64,000 bases of DNA from Methylopila jiangsuensis (lineage in GTDB: Bacteria > Pseudomonadota > Alphaproteobacteria > Rhizobiales > Methylopilaceae): the NCBI RefSeq assembly GCF_027922305.1, contig NZ_BSFK01000005.1:620001-684000 (forward strand), given 5' to 3'. The notes under the pieces were generated by a model. It was not told the origin of the DNA. It worked only from the letters and a program-made list of their open reading frames with translations, and made no database searches. The position numbers and the translations under genes are program-made. Shown in pieces: positions 19,309 to 29,055 of this stretch (position 1 is the stretch's first letter; the number at the start of each line of letters is the position of its first letter).

Positions 19309-21168
19309 ATGATCAACATCACCGACATCACCTGCCGCGTCGCCGGCCGCGTCCTGCTCGACAAGGCGAGCGCCTTCCTGCCCGAGGGCGCGCGCGTGGG
19401 CGTGGTCGGCCGCAACGGCACGGGCAAGACCACGCTGTTCAAAGTGCTGGCGAACGAACTCGCCCCCGACGACGGCGACGTCTCCATGCCGAAGGGCCTG
19501 CGCCTCGGGCGCGTGGCGCAGGAGGCGCCCTCCGGCCCCGAGGCGCTGATCGACGTGGTGCTCGCCGCCGACGTGGAGCGCGCGGCGCTGATGAAGGAAT
19601 CGGAGACCTGCACCGACCCGGACCGCATCTCCGACATCGTGACCCGGCTGATCGACATAGACGCCTATGAGGCCCCGGCGCGGGCGGCGCGCATCCTGTC
19701 CGGCCTCGGCTTCGACGACGAGGCGCAGGCCCGCCCCTGCTCCGACTTCTCCGGCGGCTGGCGCATGCGCGTGGCGCTGGCCGCCGTGCTGTTCTCCGAG
19801 CCGGACCTGCTGCTGCTGGACGAGCCCACCAACCATCTCGACCTCGAAGGCACGCTCTGGCTGCAGGACTATCTGGCGAAGTATCCGCGCACGGTCCTCG
19901 TCATCAGCCACGACCGCGACCTGCTGAACGCGTCGGTGGACCACATCCTCCACTTCGACAACGGCAAGCTGAACGTCTGGAAGGGCAATTACGACGCCTT
20001 CGACCGCATGCGCCGCGAGAAGCTGGCGCTGGACCAGAAGGCGGCCAAGGCCCAGGACGAGGAGCGCAAGCGCCTCGAGGCCTTCATCGCCCGCTTCAAG
20101 GCCAAGGCCTCCAAAGCCACGCAGGCCCAGTCCCGCATGAAGCGGCTCGCCAAGATGCAGCCCATCACCGCGGTGGTGGAGAGCAGCGTCGTGCCGTTCC
20201 GCATCCCCGACCCGGAGCGGGAGCTGGCGCCGCCGCTGGTGGCGCTCGACGGCGTGTCGGTGGGCTACGGCGACCGCACCATCCTGCACAAGCTGAGCCT
20301 GCGCATCGACCCCGACGACCGCATCGCCCTGCTCGGCTCCAACGGCAACGGCAAATCCACCTTCGCCAAGCTGCTGGCGGGCCGCCTCGCGCCGCAGGAA
20401 GGCCGGGTCAACAAGTCCGAGAAGATGCTGGCGGGCTTCTTCGCCCAGCACCAGGTCGAGGACCTGAACGTCGACCAGAGCCCCTACGACCACATCCGCG
20501 CCAAGATGCCCACCGCGAACGAGGCGCAGGTGCGCGCCAAGACGGCGCAGATCGGCTTTCCCGCCGACAAGGCCAACACCAAGGTCGCCAAGATGTCCGG
20601 CGGCGAGAAGGCCCGCCTCGCCTTCGGCCTCGCGGTGTTCCACGCGCCGCACCTGCTCATCCTCGACGAGCCCACCAACCATCTGGACATCGACAGCCGC
20701 GAGAGCCTCGCGCAGGCGCTGAACGAATTCCCCGGCGCGGTCATCCTCGTCAGCCACGACCGCCATCTGCTCGACGCCACCGCCGACCGGCTGTGGCTGG
20801 TGGGCGACGGCGGCGTGAAGGCCTTCGACGGCGATCTCGACGACTACCGCCGCTACATCCTGTCGGACGCGGCCAAGCCGAAGAAGGCCGGCAAGGGCTC
20901 GGGCAAGTCGTCGGAGCCCGCGCCGAAGCGCCTCGACGTGGGCGCGCTGAAGAAGAAGGTGACGCAGCTCGAGGAGCTGATGGCCTCCTGCCGCGCGGAG
21001 ATCGCCCGCATCGACGCCGAGCTCGAAGCCGGCGGCGGTTTTCCGGGCAAGCCCCAGAAGGCCGCGACGCTGGGCGCCAAGCGCGCCGAGTGCGAGCGCG
21101 CCATGGCGGAGGCCGAGGAGCAGTGGCTCGAGGCCAGCGCCTCGCTGGAAGAAGCCGCCGCCGCGTGA
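19309..21168 (+). CDS. ABC-F family ATPase
   Basis: A 619-residue soluble protein with two ABC ATPase domains and no membrane segments. Walker A motifs are GRNGTGKTTL and GSNGNGKSTF; each half has an LSGG-like signature (DFSGGWRMR, KMSGGEKAR) and a Walker B with the DEPTNHLD pattern. A charged linker joins them and a coiled-coil-like basic tail ends the protein. ABC-F proteins act on the ribosome, as translation factors or antibiotic protection factors; which applies here cannot be told from sequence. The ATG at 19309 has AAGGGG upstream. Its stop overlaps the next gene by GTGA. Confidence 0.9.
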   Translation: MINITDITCRVAGRVLLDKASAFLPEGARVGVVGRNGTGKTTLFKVLANELAPDDGDVSMPKGLRLGRVAQEAPSGPEALIDVVLAADVERAALMKESETCTDPDRISDIVTRLIDIDAYEAPARAARILSGLGFDDEAQARPCSDFSGGWRMRVALAAVLFSEPDLLLLDEPTNHLDLEGTLWLQDYLAKYPRTVLVISHDRDLLNASVDHILHFDNGKLNVWKGNYDAFDRMRREKLALDQKAAKAQDEERKRLEAFIARFKAKASKATQAQSRMKRLAKMQPITAVVESSVVPFRIPDPERELAPPLVALDGVSVGYGDRTILHKLSLRIDPDDRIALLGSNGNGKSTFAKLLAGRLAPQEGRVNKSEKMLAGFFAQHQVEDLNVDQSPYDHIRAKMPTANEAQVRAKTAQIGFPADKANTKVAKMSGGEKARLAFGLAVFHAPHLLILDEPTNHLDIDSRESLAQALNEFPGAVILVSHDRHLLDATADRLWLVGDGGVKAFDGDLDDYRRYILSDAAKPKKAGKGSGKSSEPAPKRLDVGALKKKVTQLEELMASCRAEIARIDAELEAGGGFPGKPQKAATLGAKRAECERAMAEAEEQWLEASASLEEAAAA

Positions 21169-22409
21169 CCACGCGGCCGCTCATACTCAAGCACCTGTCG
21201 CAGCCGCGACCGTGGACCGCCGCGGCCGTGATGCTGGCGGCCGCCCTCGCCTGCGCCGCGCTCACGGTCGCGGACGGCGGCTTCGGCGATCGGAGCTGGG
21301 CGCTGGTGGCGGGGGTGGTGTTCGGGATAGCGCTGCAGCGGGGCGAGCTGTCGCTGGTGCGCGCCTGGCGCGACCTGCTGATGCTGAACGACGGCCGGCA
21401 GCTTCTGGGCTTCCTCGCCGCGCTGGCGGTGGCCGCCGCGCTGACGCTGGGCGGGCTCGCGGGCCTCGGCCTGTCGCCGCCCGCCAACGCCCGCATCGGA
21501 CCGGTGGACTGGCTGCTGCCGCTCGCCGCCTTCGTGTTCGGCGTGGGCTCGGTGGTGGCCCGCGGCGGCGTGATGGTGCATCTGCGCCGCCTGAGCGAAG
21601 GCTCGCTGGTGGCGGCGCCGGCGCTGATCGCCACGTTTGTCGGCTTCATGCTGGGGCTGATGAGCTGGCCGTGGAGCTGGCGCGTCGCCATCGAGCACGC
21701 GCCCCGGCCGTGGATCCCGGCCCTGCTCGGCCTCGATCTCTGGACCACGCTTGCGCTGGAGCTCGCCCTGGTCGCCGCGCTCGCCGCGCTGCTGTGGCGC
21801 CGCCGGCCCCGGCATGAGCCGGACCAGCGCCCGCTTGCGGTGCGGATTCTGGTGGAGCCCTGGCCGGCGGTCTGGGCCGGCGCGCTGCTGGGCGCGCTGG
21901 TGGCGGCCAGCTACGCCGCGGGCGAACCGCTCGGCCTGATCGCCGAATGCGCCACCGTGGCCCGCGCCCTCGCCACCGCGCTCGGCCTGACGCCCCCGCA
22001 TCTGCCGGGCCTCGACGACGGCGTCGGCGGGCTGGTGATCCCGCTGATCGCCCGCATCGAGGCGAGCGAGCACGTGGTCATCGTCTTCGGCTTCCTGTTC
22101 GGCGCCTTCGCCTGCGCGGTCGCCTCCGGCCGGTTCTCGCTCACCGGCTTCGACCGGCGCGAGGCGGCGGAGATGGCGGTCGGCGGGCTGATGCTCGGCT
22201 GGGGCGCCATGACGGCGCTCGGCGCGGTCACCGGCGAGGCCATCGCCGGCGTGGCGGTCGGAGCGCTGTCCGGCTGGGTCTTCCTCGCCTTCGCCTCCCT
22301 CGGCGTCATCGCGGCCCTGAAGCTCGACCCGCGCCAGTCCGTGACCGCCCCGTCGCCCGTGCCCACGAAGGAACTGCCCGAAGACCAGAAAGACCCGCTC
22401 GGCGGCTGA
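21165..22409 (+). CDS. YeeE/YedE-family membrane protein, cysteine-poor variant
   Basis: A 414-residue polytopic protein with about ten hydrophobic segments. It resembles the YeeE/YedE (sulphur transport, DUF395) family in GIALQRGELSLVRAWRDLL (residues 54-72) and in the second repeat (GGLMLGWGAMTALGAVTG, ending at 357). Family members import thiosulfate, or are proposed selenium transporters in selenium-using bacteria. The family's relay cysteines appear replaced here: ELSL at 61-64 where FCF is usual, ARGG at 132-135 where GGC is usual, and GAVTG at 353-357 where GCT is usual. The GTG start overlaps the ABC-F stop. It faces selC. Confidence 0.72.
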   Translation: MTTRPLILKHLSQPRPWTAAAVMLAAALACAALTVADGGFGDRSWALVAGVVFGIALQRGELSLVRAWRDLLMLNDGRQLLGFLAALAVAAALTLGGLAGLGLSPPANARIGPVDWLLPLAAFVFGVGSVVARGGVMVHLRRLSEGSLVAAPALIATFVGFMLGLMSWPWSWRVAIEHAPRPWIPALLGLDLWTTLALELALVAALAALLWRRRPRHEPDQRPLAVRILVEPWPAVWAGALLGALVAASYAAGEPLGLIAECATVARALATALGLTPPHLPGLDDGVGGLVIPLIARIEASEHVVIVFGFLFGAFACAVASGRFSLTGFDRREAAEMAVGGLMLGWGAMTALGAVTGEAIAGVAVGALSGWVFLAFASLGVIAALKLDPRQSVTAPSPVPTKELPEDQKDPLGG

Positions 22410-22487
22410 CGCGGCGACGGACCGAAGGCTGGAGAGGGACGATGCCCCGCTCTCGTCGGCGCGATTCGGACCGACAGCGACGCCGGT

Positions 22488-22583
22488 TGGTGGAAGAGAG
22501 TGGGAGTCGAACCCACCGAAGACCGTCTGACGGCCCCCTCCGGCTTTGAAGGCCGGCCGCCCCACCGGGGACGCTTCTCCTCC
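22488..22583 (-). tRNA. selC: tRNA-Sec(TCA)
   Basis: A 96-nt tRNA with the hallmarks of selenocysteine tRNA: anticodon TCA (loop CTTCAAA between CCGGC and GCCGG), an 8-bp acceptor stem (GGAGGAGA with TCTCTTCC, one G-U pair), a long variable arm and the GGTTCGACTCC T-loop. The discriminator is A and CCA is encoded at 22488-22490. It decodes in-frame UGA with SelB. It lies 13 nt downstream of selB on the same strand, so it is probably co-transcribed. Confidence 0.97.
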
Positions 22584-22596
22584 GAACGCGATCGGC

Positions 22597-24549
22597 TCAC
22601 GCCTCCTGTTCCGTCACGGGCGCGCGGCGGAACAGGTCGCGGCGGCGGCTGTTGATCCGCCGTTCGTCGCCCCGGCGGATGGTGACGCCGTGACGATCGA
22701 AGAACTCGAGGATCTGTATGGCGACCTTGCGGCCGTTGTCGAGCCTGTCGCGGAACGCGGCGGCGGTGAGGACGCCGCGCGGGTCCGCGGCGGCCGCGGC
22801 GCAGGCGACCTCCACCAGCTCCGACGTCACCTCCCGCGGGAAGAAATGGTCGTGGGCGATCTCGTCCGCCTGCCCCAGCCGGCTCACCAGCTTCAGCGCG
22901 CGGCGGATGTCGGCCTCGTCCTCGCCCAGTTCGTGGGCGAGATCGCGCACCCGCGGCGGGCGGAACCGCGTGGCGCCCCCAAGCCGCGGACCGATCTCCG
23001 CCCACAGCGCCTCGTCGGCGGGCGCGAGCCGCGCCGTGTGCTCGGGCCGCCGGACCCAGGCGCCGTCCACCGCGATGGCGCCTTCGCGCTGCAGCCTGGC
23101 CAGCGCGCCGAGGAAGGCCGGCGCCGCGAGCCGCGGCTCCACCATCAGCCGCAGGCGTTCGGCGCCCACGCCCTGAAGATCGGGACTGTCGGCGTGAAAG
23201 ACGGCGAGCCGGGCGGCGAGATCGGCGGCGAAAGCGTCCCAGACGTCGCGCGTCACCACCGCCGCCGCGCCCCTGGGACCGGCGAGGCGGACCAGATCGA
23301 GCGTCTCCGCCAGACGCGCGGCGGCGCCCGGCCCGAGATTGCGGTCGCGGGCGAAACCGTCGAGATCGACGGTCCCCGGCGGGACCGCCAGCAGCTCCGC
23401 CACCGCCTCCGCCGGGTCGTCCTTCGCCAGCGCCGCGAGCTGCGCCAGCCGTTCGGGCGAACGGCGGCGGCGGGCGGGAGCGCGGAGATCGAGAATGCGG
23501 CCGCCCGCGACGGTGCGCTGGCCGGAGGTGTCGCGCAGCACGAAACGGTCGAGCGCCGCCGCGGCCAGCGGCTGCTCCAGCACCAGTTGCGCGCGCACCT
23601 CCGCGCCGGGCGCGATGTGGTCGCCGTCGAGCGGGACCACCCGCGCCGCGATCTCGGCCGCGCCGTGATGCAGCCGCGCCGGCGTCCATGTGGCCATGGG
23701 CCGGGGCTCGCCCGAAAGCAGCCGGAGCGAAACGTCGATGCGCTCCGTGGGCGCGTGCAGCTCCGCGGCGCAGACCACGTCGCCGCGCCGGATGGCGTCC
23801 TTCGCGACGCCCGGCCCCGCAAGGTTCAGCGCGCAGCGCTCGCCGGGCCGGCCCTCCTCCGCGGCGCGGTTCTGGGCGTGGATGGCGCGCACCCGCGCCG
23901 TCAGGCCGGACGGCGACACGATCACCGGATCGCCCACCCGGACCACGCCGTCGCGCACCGCGCCCGTCACCACCGTGCCCGCGCCCTGCAGCGTGAAGCA
24001 GCGGTCGACCGCGAGCCGGAACCGGCCCTCCGCCGGCCGCTCCCGCGTCTGCGCGCGCAGGGCGTCGAGCTTTTCGGACAAGGCGGCCACGCCGTCGCCC
24101 GTGACGGCGGAGACGGGCAGGATGTCCGCGCCTTCAAGCCCGGTTCCCCCCAGCAGGGCCACGACTTCGCTTTCGGCCTCGGCGAGGCGCGCGGCGTCCA
24201 CCAGATCGGTTTTGGTCAGCGCCACCAGCCCCCGGCGCACGCCGAGCAGGTCGACGATGGCGAGATGCTCCCGCGTCTGGGGCATGGGGCCGTCGTCGGC
24301 GGCCACCACCAGCAGCACGAGGTCGATCCCGCTCGCGCCCGCCAGCATGTTGCGCACGAAGCGTTCGTGGCCCGGCACGTCCACGAAGCCGAGCACTTGG
24401 CCGTCGGCGCGCGGCGAATAGGCGAAGCCAAGGTCGATGGAGATGCCGCGGGCCTTCTCCTCCTTCAGCCGGTCGGTCTCGACGCCGGTCAGCGCCTTCA
24501 CCAGCGCCGATTTGCCATGGTCGATGTGTCCGGCGGTGCCGACGATCAC
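22597..24549 (-). CDS. selB: Selenocysteine-specific translation elongation factor SelB
   Basis: A 650-residue GTPase that delivers Sec-tRNA to ribosomes stalled at a UGA followed by a SECIS hairpin. G1 (GHIDHGKS) is at residues 7-14; DVPGHE and TKTD follow. Two beta-barrel domains come next, and the C-terminal ~200 residues form the winged-helix repeats that bind SECIS RNA. The GTG start overlaps the Sel1-repeat gene stop (GTGA). The selC gene follows 13 nt downstream. Its probable client is fdoG, 6 kb upstream on the same strand. Confidence 0.96.
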   Translation of the reverse strand: MIVGTAGHIDHGKSALVKALTGVETDRLKEEKARGISIDLGFAYSPRADGQVLGFVDVPGHERFVRNMLAGASGIDLVLLVVAADDGPMPQTREHLAIVDLLGVRRGLVALTKTDLVDAARLAEAESEVVALLGGTGLEGADILPVSAVTGDGVAALSEKLDALRAQTRERPAEGRFRLAVDRCFTLQGAGTVVTGAVRDGVVRVGDPVIVSPSGLTARVRAIHAQNRAAEEGRPGERCALNLAGPGVAKDAIRRGDVVCAAELHAPTERIDVSLRLLSGEPRPMATWTPARLHHGAAEIAARVVPLDGDHIAPGAEVRAQLVLEQPLAAAALDRFVLRDTSGQRTVAGGRILDLRAPARRRRSPERLAQLAALAKDDPAEAVAELLAVPPGTVDLDGFARDRNLGPGAAARLAETLDLVRLAGPRGAAAVVTRDVWDAFAADLAARLAVFHADSPDLQGVGAERLRLMVEPRLAAPAFLGALARLQREGAIAVDGAWVRRPEHTARLAPADEALWAEIGPRLGGATRFRPPRVRDLAHELGEDEADIRRALKLVSRLGQADEIAHDHFFPREVTSELVEVACAAAAADPRGVLTAAAFRDRLDNGRKVAIQILEFFDRHGVTIRRGDERRINSRRRDLFRRAPVTEQEA

Positions 24550-25382
24550 GCCGCCGGCTCCTCGGCCGCGGGCAGCGGCCGGGCGGCGATGGCCTCGGCC
24601 TTCTCCGCGTCCTCCTCCGACAGCAGAGACCGCACCGGGCCGAGGAACGGCGCGGCCAGCGCGCCGCCGCCGGCGTCCGCCCGCAGCAGCCACACGTAAG
24701 CCGCCCGGCTGTCCTGCTCCACGCCCTGCCCCATGTGCAGCGCCGCGCCCAGCATGGCCTGTCCGTCCGGCTCGCCCCGGCGGGCGGCCTCGGACCACCA
24801 GCGCGCGGCCTCGACCGGATCGCGCTCCATGCCGAGCGCGTTGTGGGCGATGAGGCCGAGCCGCGTCATGGCGCTGGCCACCCCCTGCGCCGCCGCCTCC
24901 AGCGCCCAGCGCCGCGCCGCCACCGGGTCGGCGGCGACAGAACCCTGCCCCTCCAGCAGCATCCAGCTCAGCATGTCCTGCGCCGGGCCGTCGCCCTGCT
25001 CCGCCGCCGCCCGATAGAGATCGAGCGCGGCCGCGTCGTCCTGCGCCACGCCCTCGCCCTTGAAGTGCAGCGCCGCCAGATTGCGCTGGCCGAGCGGATC
25101 GCCGGCCTCGGCGGCCCGTTCCAGCCAGTTGGCCGCCTGCGTGGGATCGCGCTCCACCCCGAGCCCCTCGGCGTAGCAGGCGCCGAGGTTGGCCTGGGCG
25201 CGGGCGACGCCGTCCTCCGCCAGCGGCCGCCACAGCGCGACCGCCGTGGCGTGGTCGCCCATCTCCGCGGCGTCATAGGCCGCCTCCATCTGGTCGGCCA
25301 CGTCGGGCTCGTCCGCGTCCCTGTCTTCCGCGCCCGGCGCGCCGAGGCGCGACAGCACGCGGCCGATCCAGTCCCCCATCAT
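24546..25382 (-). CDS. Sel1-repeat (SLR/TPR-like) protein between selA and selB
   Basis: A 278-residue protein built almost wholly of Sel1-like repeats: about six ~36-residue units from residue ~40 to ~255, each with the A.YxxG.GVxxDxxxAxxW pattern (for example [20 protein letters not shown]). No signal peptide or membrane segment is visible, so it should be cytoplasmic. Such repeats bind other proteins. It overlaps selA (ATGA) and selB (GTGA), so its synthesis is coupled to both. The family name Sel1 is unrelated to selenium, but the position suggests a scaffold for selenocysteine synthesis or delivery; that is inference. Confidence 0.85.
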   Translation of the reverse strand: MMGDWIGRVLSRLGAPGAEDRDADEPDVADQMEAAYDAAEMGDHATAVALWRPLAEDGVARAQANLGACYAEGLGVERDPTQAANWLERAAEAGDPLGQRNLAALHFKGEGVAQDDAAALDLYRAAAEQGDGPAQDMLSWMLLEGQGSVAADPVAARRWALEAAAQGVASAMTRLGLIAHNALGMERDPVEAARWWSEAARRGEPDGQAMLGAALHMGQGVEQDSRAAYVWLLRADAGGGALAAPFLGPVRSLLSEEDAEKAEAIAARPLPAAEEPAA

Positions 25383-26803
25383 GCTGCGGCCTCCGCGCGG
25401 GCGCGGGCGAGCTCGGCGAGACCGGCCTCAAGCGCCGCCGCGTCGTCCATTCCGCGCAGATCGAAGATCAGCCGCTCGTCGGCGATGCGCCCGATCACGG
25501 GCGCGGCGAGCGCCCGGAACGCCGCCGCAAGCTCCAGCAGAGCGGAGCCGGACCGGCGCGCGCCCAAGGGCGCGAGCGTCAGCCCCGCGCTCGGGATCGA
25601 CGCCAGCGGCAGCGCGCCGGAGCCGATCTGGCTGTGGAGCTCCGCCACCTCCACCGCGACGTCCGGGCCGACGGCGGCCTCGAAGGCGGGCTTCAGACGC
25701 GCGGCCTGCTCCTTCAGCCTCGCCGCCGGCCGGGTCAGCAGCATCAGCGTCGGCAGCCGCTCGGCCAGCCGGTCGGGGTCGCGGTAAAGCTTCAGCGTAG
25801 CCTCCAGCGCCGCGAGCCGCAGCTTGTCCAGCCGCAGCGCGCGTTTGAGCGGATTCTTCGCCAGCCGCCGGATCAGATCGGCCCGGCCGACCGCGAGCCC
25901 CGCCTGCGGCCCGCCCAGAAGCTTGTCGCCCGAGAAGGTGACCACATCCGCCCCGTCCGCCACCGCCTGCCGCACCGTGCGCTCCGGCTGCAGGCCATAG
26001 GCCGCGAGGTCCACCAGCACGCCGGAGCCGAGGTCGTCCATCAGCGGCAGGCCGCGGGCGCGGGCGAGCGGCGCCAGCTCCCGCGCCGTCACCTCTTTGG
26101 TGAAGCCCTCGATGCGGTAGTTGGACGGATGCACTTTCATCAGCAGGCCGGTGGCCGGGACGATGGCGTCTTCGTAGTCCGCGAGATGGGTGCGGTTGGT
26201 GGTTCCCACCTCCCGCAGCACGCAGCCGGCGCGCGCCATGATGGCGGGCATGCGGAACGCGCCGCCGATCTCGATCAGCTCGCCGCGGGAGACCACCGCC
26301 TCGCGGCCCTCCGCGAGCGCGTTCAATGTGAGCAGCACGGCGGCGGCGTTGTTGTTGACCGCGACCGCGTCCTCCGCGCCGGTCAGCTCCCGCAGCAGGC
26401 CGCGCACATGATCGTCGCGCTCGCCGCGTCGGCCGGTTGCCACGTCGAACTCCAGCGCGGTGGGCGAGCGCATGGCCATGGTGACGGCGGCGATCGCCTC
26501 CTCCGCCAGAAGCGCCCGGCCGAGGTTGGTGTGCAGCACCGTGCCGGTGAGGTTCAGCACGCGGCGCTGGCTCGGCGTCTCCGACGCCTCCAGCGCGGCG
26601 AGCGCGACCTGCGCCAGCCGATCCGCTGATATGTCCGCCGCCGCCCCGGCGCGCCAGGCGGCGCGGGCCTCCTCCAGCCGGGCGCGCACGCTCGCCACCG
26701 TCGCGGTCCGGCCGAAGCGCTCCTCGGCCACGCGGGCGGCGTCGGCGGCGAGCACCCGGTCGACGGCGGGAAGCGGAGGGCGGGACGAAGGCTGATCGTT
26801 CAT
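25379..26803 (-). CDS. selA: L-seryl-tRNA(Sec) selenium transferase
   Basis: A 474-residue PLP enzyme that converts Ser-tRNA(Sec) to Sec-tRNA(Sec) using selenophosphate. Diagnostic stretches are [44 protein letters not shown] and the PLP-lysine site [14 protein letters not shown] prefer the ATG at 26803 (MNDQPSS); another Met is two codons upstream, and neither has a strong ribosome site. selD, needed to make selenophosphate, is not in the window. The gene lies 61 nt after fdhE and overlaps the Sel1-repeat gene. Confidence 0.96.
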   Translation of the reverse strand: MNDQPSSRPPLPAVDRVLAADAARVAEERFGRTATVASVRARLEEARAAWRAGAAADISADRLAQVALAALEASETPSQRRVLNLTGTVLHTNLGRALLAEEAIAAVTMAMRSPTALEFDVATGRRGERDDHVRGLLRELTGAEDAVAVNNNAAAVLLTLNALAEGREAVVSRGELIEIGGAFRMPAIMARAGCVLREVGTTNRTHLADYEDAIVPATGLLMKVHPSNYRIEGFTKEVTARELAPLARARGLPLMDDLGSGVLVDLAAYGLQPERTVRQAVADGADVVTFSGDKLLGGPQAGLAVGRADLIRRLAKNPLKRALRLDKLRLAALEATLKLYRDPDRLAERLPTLMLLTRPAARLKEQAARLKPAFEAAVGPDVAVEVAELHSQIGSGALPLASIPSAGLTLAPLGARRSGSALLELAAAFRALAAPVIGRIADERLIFDLRGMDDAAALEAGLAELARARAEAAA

Positions 26804-26864
26804 GGGCATCCGACGCAGGGCGCGGCGCGGAGCGGCTGTCGTGCGCCCCGCAGCTTCAGGCCGA

Positions 26865-27827
26865 TTAATACCCAAGCAGATATGGGTTGAAACCCGCCCG
26901 CGCCCAGCCGGCCTCCCGCACCTTCAGATCGAGCCCGAGCGAGGCCACGTCGTCGGCCACAGGGTCAATCGACGGCTGAAGGTGCTGGTGGAAGATTTTG
27001 ACGTAAAGCCCGCAGACGTCGCAGGTTTCGGCCTTGATCGGCGTCTCGTCCTCGCGCGCCTTCACCATGGCGCCGCCGGCCAGGGTTTCGCCGTCCTCGC
27101 TCAGCGCATGGTAGCTGATCTTCTCGGTGGACTCGCAGGCCACGCATTTCACCCGCACGTGGTTCCACAGCGTTCCGCACAGCGCGCAGGAGACGTAGCG
27201 CACGCCGTGCACCGGCCCCCAGCCCACCACGAGGCTGACCGAAGGCGGCCCGCCGCAGCAGGGACAGACGCCGAGGCCCACCGGCTGGAGCCTGTCCACA
27301 TCCAGCGCGGCGGCGAGGCGGGCGAAATGGGCCTGAAGCGCTGCGGCGGCGAACACATGCTCCGCCAGCGCGTCCGCGCCCGCCGCGCTGTCCAGCGCGT
27401 CGTTCAGCACCGCCTCCCGGCCCTCACGACCGCTGTCGCGCAACCGGCGCACGGCCTCCGCCGCGGGCTCCGGCATGGGGATCGCTTCAGCGTGGTCGAG
27501 CAGCCGCTCGAACGCAGCATGGACGCCGTCGTCCATGCGCGTGCGGGCGCGGTCAAGCGGCGGCATGGCGAAATCCTGCGCGCGCGCCAGCAGGTCCGGA
27601 TCGGGCGCCGGCGCAGGCGGCAGTTCGGCGACGATTGCGTGCTGGGCGCGGCTCAACGCGCCCAGGAAGCGCAGATAGGCCTCCAGCGGATGACCGGGCG
27701 CGAGCGCCTCGAACCGCTCCGCCCGGTCGAGGAACAGCCGCGACGGGTCCGGCAGGACGGCGAAAACCGGCTGCGCCACGCCGCCGATGTCGGACGGCGT
27801 CGGGGCGAGTGAGGTGGGACCGGCCAT
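26865..27827 (-). CDS. fdhE: Formate dehydrogenase accessory protein FdhE
   Basis: A 320-residue cytoplasmic maturation factor for respiratory formate dehydrogenase. Four CxxC pairs in the C-terminal half (CPCCGG, CALCG, CVAC, CDVCG) form the rubredoxin-like metal sites typical of FdhE. The start at 27827 has GGAG 7 nt upstream; another Met two codons earlier is less well placed. It stands between the fdo structural genes and selA, linking enzyme maturation to selenocysteine supply. Confidence 0.95.
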   Translation of the reverse strand: MAGPTSLAPTPSDIGGVAQPVFAVLPDPSRLFLDRAERFEALAPGHPLEAYLRFLGALSRAQHAIVAELPPAPAPDPDLLARAQDFAMPPLDRARTRMDDGVHAAFERLLDHAEAIPMPEPAAEAVRRLRDSGREGREAVLNDALDSAAGADALAEHVFAAAALQAHFARLAAALDVDRLQPVGLGVCPCCGGPPSVSLVVGWGPVHGVRYVSCALCGTLWNHVRVKCVACESTEKISYHALSEDGETLAGGAMVKAREDETPIKAETCDVCGLYVKIFHQHLQPSIDPVADDVASLGLDLKVREAGWARAGFNPYLLGY

Positions 27828-28036
27828 GCGCATGCTCCATTCAGCCGCACGCGGCGGCGTCTCGCTTCAGCGGCGGCGGGGTCCGGCCGAAGCCGGCGCC
27901 CGCATTCCCGCCCTCGTCATATGGCGTCGGGCCTCGCCCCCGTCCAACGCCGCCAGCGCGCCTGACCGGCGAGGCCGACGCCGCGAAACGGCCGCACAGA
28001 TTGATGGGCTTTAACCGCGCTCCGCTTGGCGCGCGC

Positions 28037-28084
28037 ATCTGGCATGCCAACTTGGCCGTACCGCGCGATCATCTGGCATGCCAA
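28037..28084. repeat. Two copies of the palindrome-containing motif ATCTGGCATGCCAA
   Basis: The identical 14-mer occurs at 28037-28050 and 28071-28084, 34 bp apart, both in the same orientation. Its core TGGCATGCCA is a perfect palindrome. The copies lie about 210-260 bp upstream of fdhE and 40-90 bp upstream of the 49-codon gene, so they look like paired operators in the divergent promoter region (GntR-type dimer sites have this form). The rest of the 296-nt gap holds nothing I recognise. Confidence 0.55.
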
Positions 28085-28123
28085 ATACCAACCCAGAGAA
28101 TACTAGACTAAAGGATGATCCCG

Positions 28124-28273
28124 ATGCCCACCACGATCGTTCATGCCGCCCCCGCCGAAGCCACCGGTTTCGGCGCCCTGGTCGCCCGCCTGTTCACCGA
28201 ACTGACCGCGTTCTTCGAAGAGTCCGGCCGCGCCCTGCACCGCGCCCATCGCGACTACCCGTTCGGCCTCTGA
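28124..28273 (+). CDS. Small protein of 49 residues, unknown function
   Basis: I do not recognise this protein. The ATG at 28124 has AAAGGA at 28110-28115, 8 nt away, a good ribosome site. The product runs MPTTIVHAAPAEATGFGALV and ends HRDYPFGL; the middle (ALVARLFTELTAFFEE) would form an amphipathic helix. There is no signal peptide and no Cys. A strong hairpin follows 54 nt after the stop. It is the only plus-strand gene inside the formate dehydrogenase/selenocysteine block, and its promoter region holds two copies of a palindrome, so it may be regulated separately. Confidence 0.6.
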   Translation: MPTTIVHAAPAEATGFGALVARLFTELTAFFEESGRALHRAHRDYPFGL

Positions 28274-28327
28274 TCCGATCGGCGCGTCTTCACGCGGGGG
28301 CTCGCCGCCCTTTCGCGTCCAATCGAA

Positions 28328-28362
28328 AACAGGGCCGTCCGCTGCGCGCGGGCGGCCCTGTT
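28328..28362. terminator. Terminator between the 49-residue gene and fdoI
   Basis: A 10-bp perfect stem (AACAGGGCCG at 28328-28337, CGGCCCTGTT at 28353-28362) with a GC-rich loop. It is symmetric enough to end both converging transcripts. Confidence 0.65.
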
Positions 28363-28389
28363 CCGTTTCGCAACCGACGCCGGCCGGCG

Positions 28390-29055
28390 TCAGTGGTCGC
28401 CCTCGTCCTTCACCTCCGACCGCAGCCACTTGCGGTGGTGCCGCCAGGCCCAGCCGCCGGTGACCCGCCCCTGCGTCATGGCCCGCACGGTGCCCTTGAC
28501 CCAGATGCCGGCGTAGATATGGACGATGATGATCAGGATCGCCCCGATCGCCGCCAGAGAGTGGGTAAGCGCCGCGAGCCTGTTGACGTTGATCGAGACC
28601 AGCCCGTGGAAATACTGGTCCCAGATCACCAGCCCCGAGGCGAGCAGCACGATCAGCAGCAGCGACGTGCCCCAGAACACCATCTTCTGACCGGCGTTGT
28701 ATTTGCCGAGCTCCGGAAGATGCTCTTCCTCGCCCTTCACCACGTCGCCGATCTGGGTCATCCACCTGGTGTCGTCGCGGTTCCAGAGGTTGAGCCGCCA
28801 GAACCGGACGAACAGCACCGAGAAGCTCGCCACCAGCACCACGCCGATCCAGGGGTGGAAGGCGCGGGTGTTGGCGCCGCCGCCGAAGAGGTCGGTGAGG
28901 AAGAACAGGCTGGGGTGGAACAGCGCCAGCCCGCTCAAGGTGAGCAGCACGAAGCAGATCGCCGTGATCCAGTGGTTGACGCGGGCGGAAGCGGAGTAGC
29001 GCTTCACCTCCGTCCGCTCCACGATCAGCGGCCGGCGTTCGATCTCGATCGCCAT
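28390..29055 (-). CDS. fdoI: Formate dehydrogenase cytochrome b subunit (gamma)
   Basis: A 221-residue integral membrane cytochrome b556 that anchors the enzyme and passes electrons to quinone. Four hydrophobic segments are visible. Haem-ligand histidines are expected in VNHWITA, FHPWIG and the later LTHSLAAIGAI and IIVHIYAGIW segments. The start ATG shares one base with the fdoH stop (TGATG at 29055), so translation is coupled. It is the last gene of the fdoGHI operon. Confidence 0.95.
   Translation of the reverse strand: MAIEIERRPLIVERTEVKRYSASARVNHWITAICFVLLTLSGLALFHPSLFFLTDLFGGGANTRAFHPWIGVVLVASFSVLFVRFWRLNLWNRDDTRWMTQIGDVVKGEEEHLPELGKYNAGQKMVFWGTSLLLIVLLASGLVIWDQYFHGLVSINVNRLAALTHSLAAIGAILIIIVHIYAGIWVKGTVRAMTQGRVTGGWAWRHHRKWLRSEVKDEGDH

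Noticed and set aside
27841-28050. A 69-codon minus-strand frame upstream of fdhE
   Set aside because: It runs through the palindromic control region, has no ribosome site and a composition typical of chance frames.
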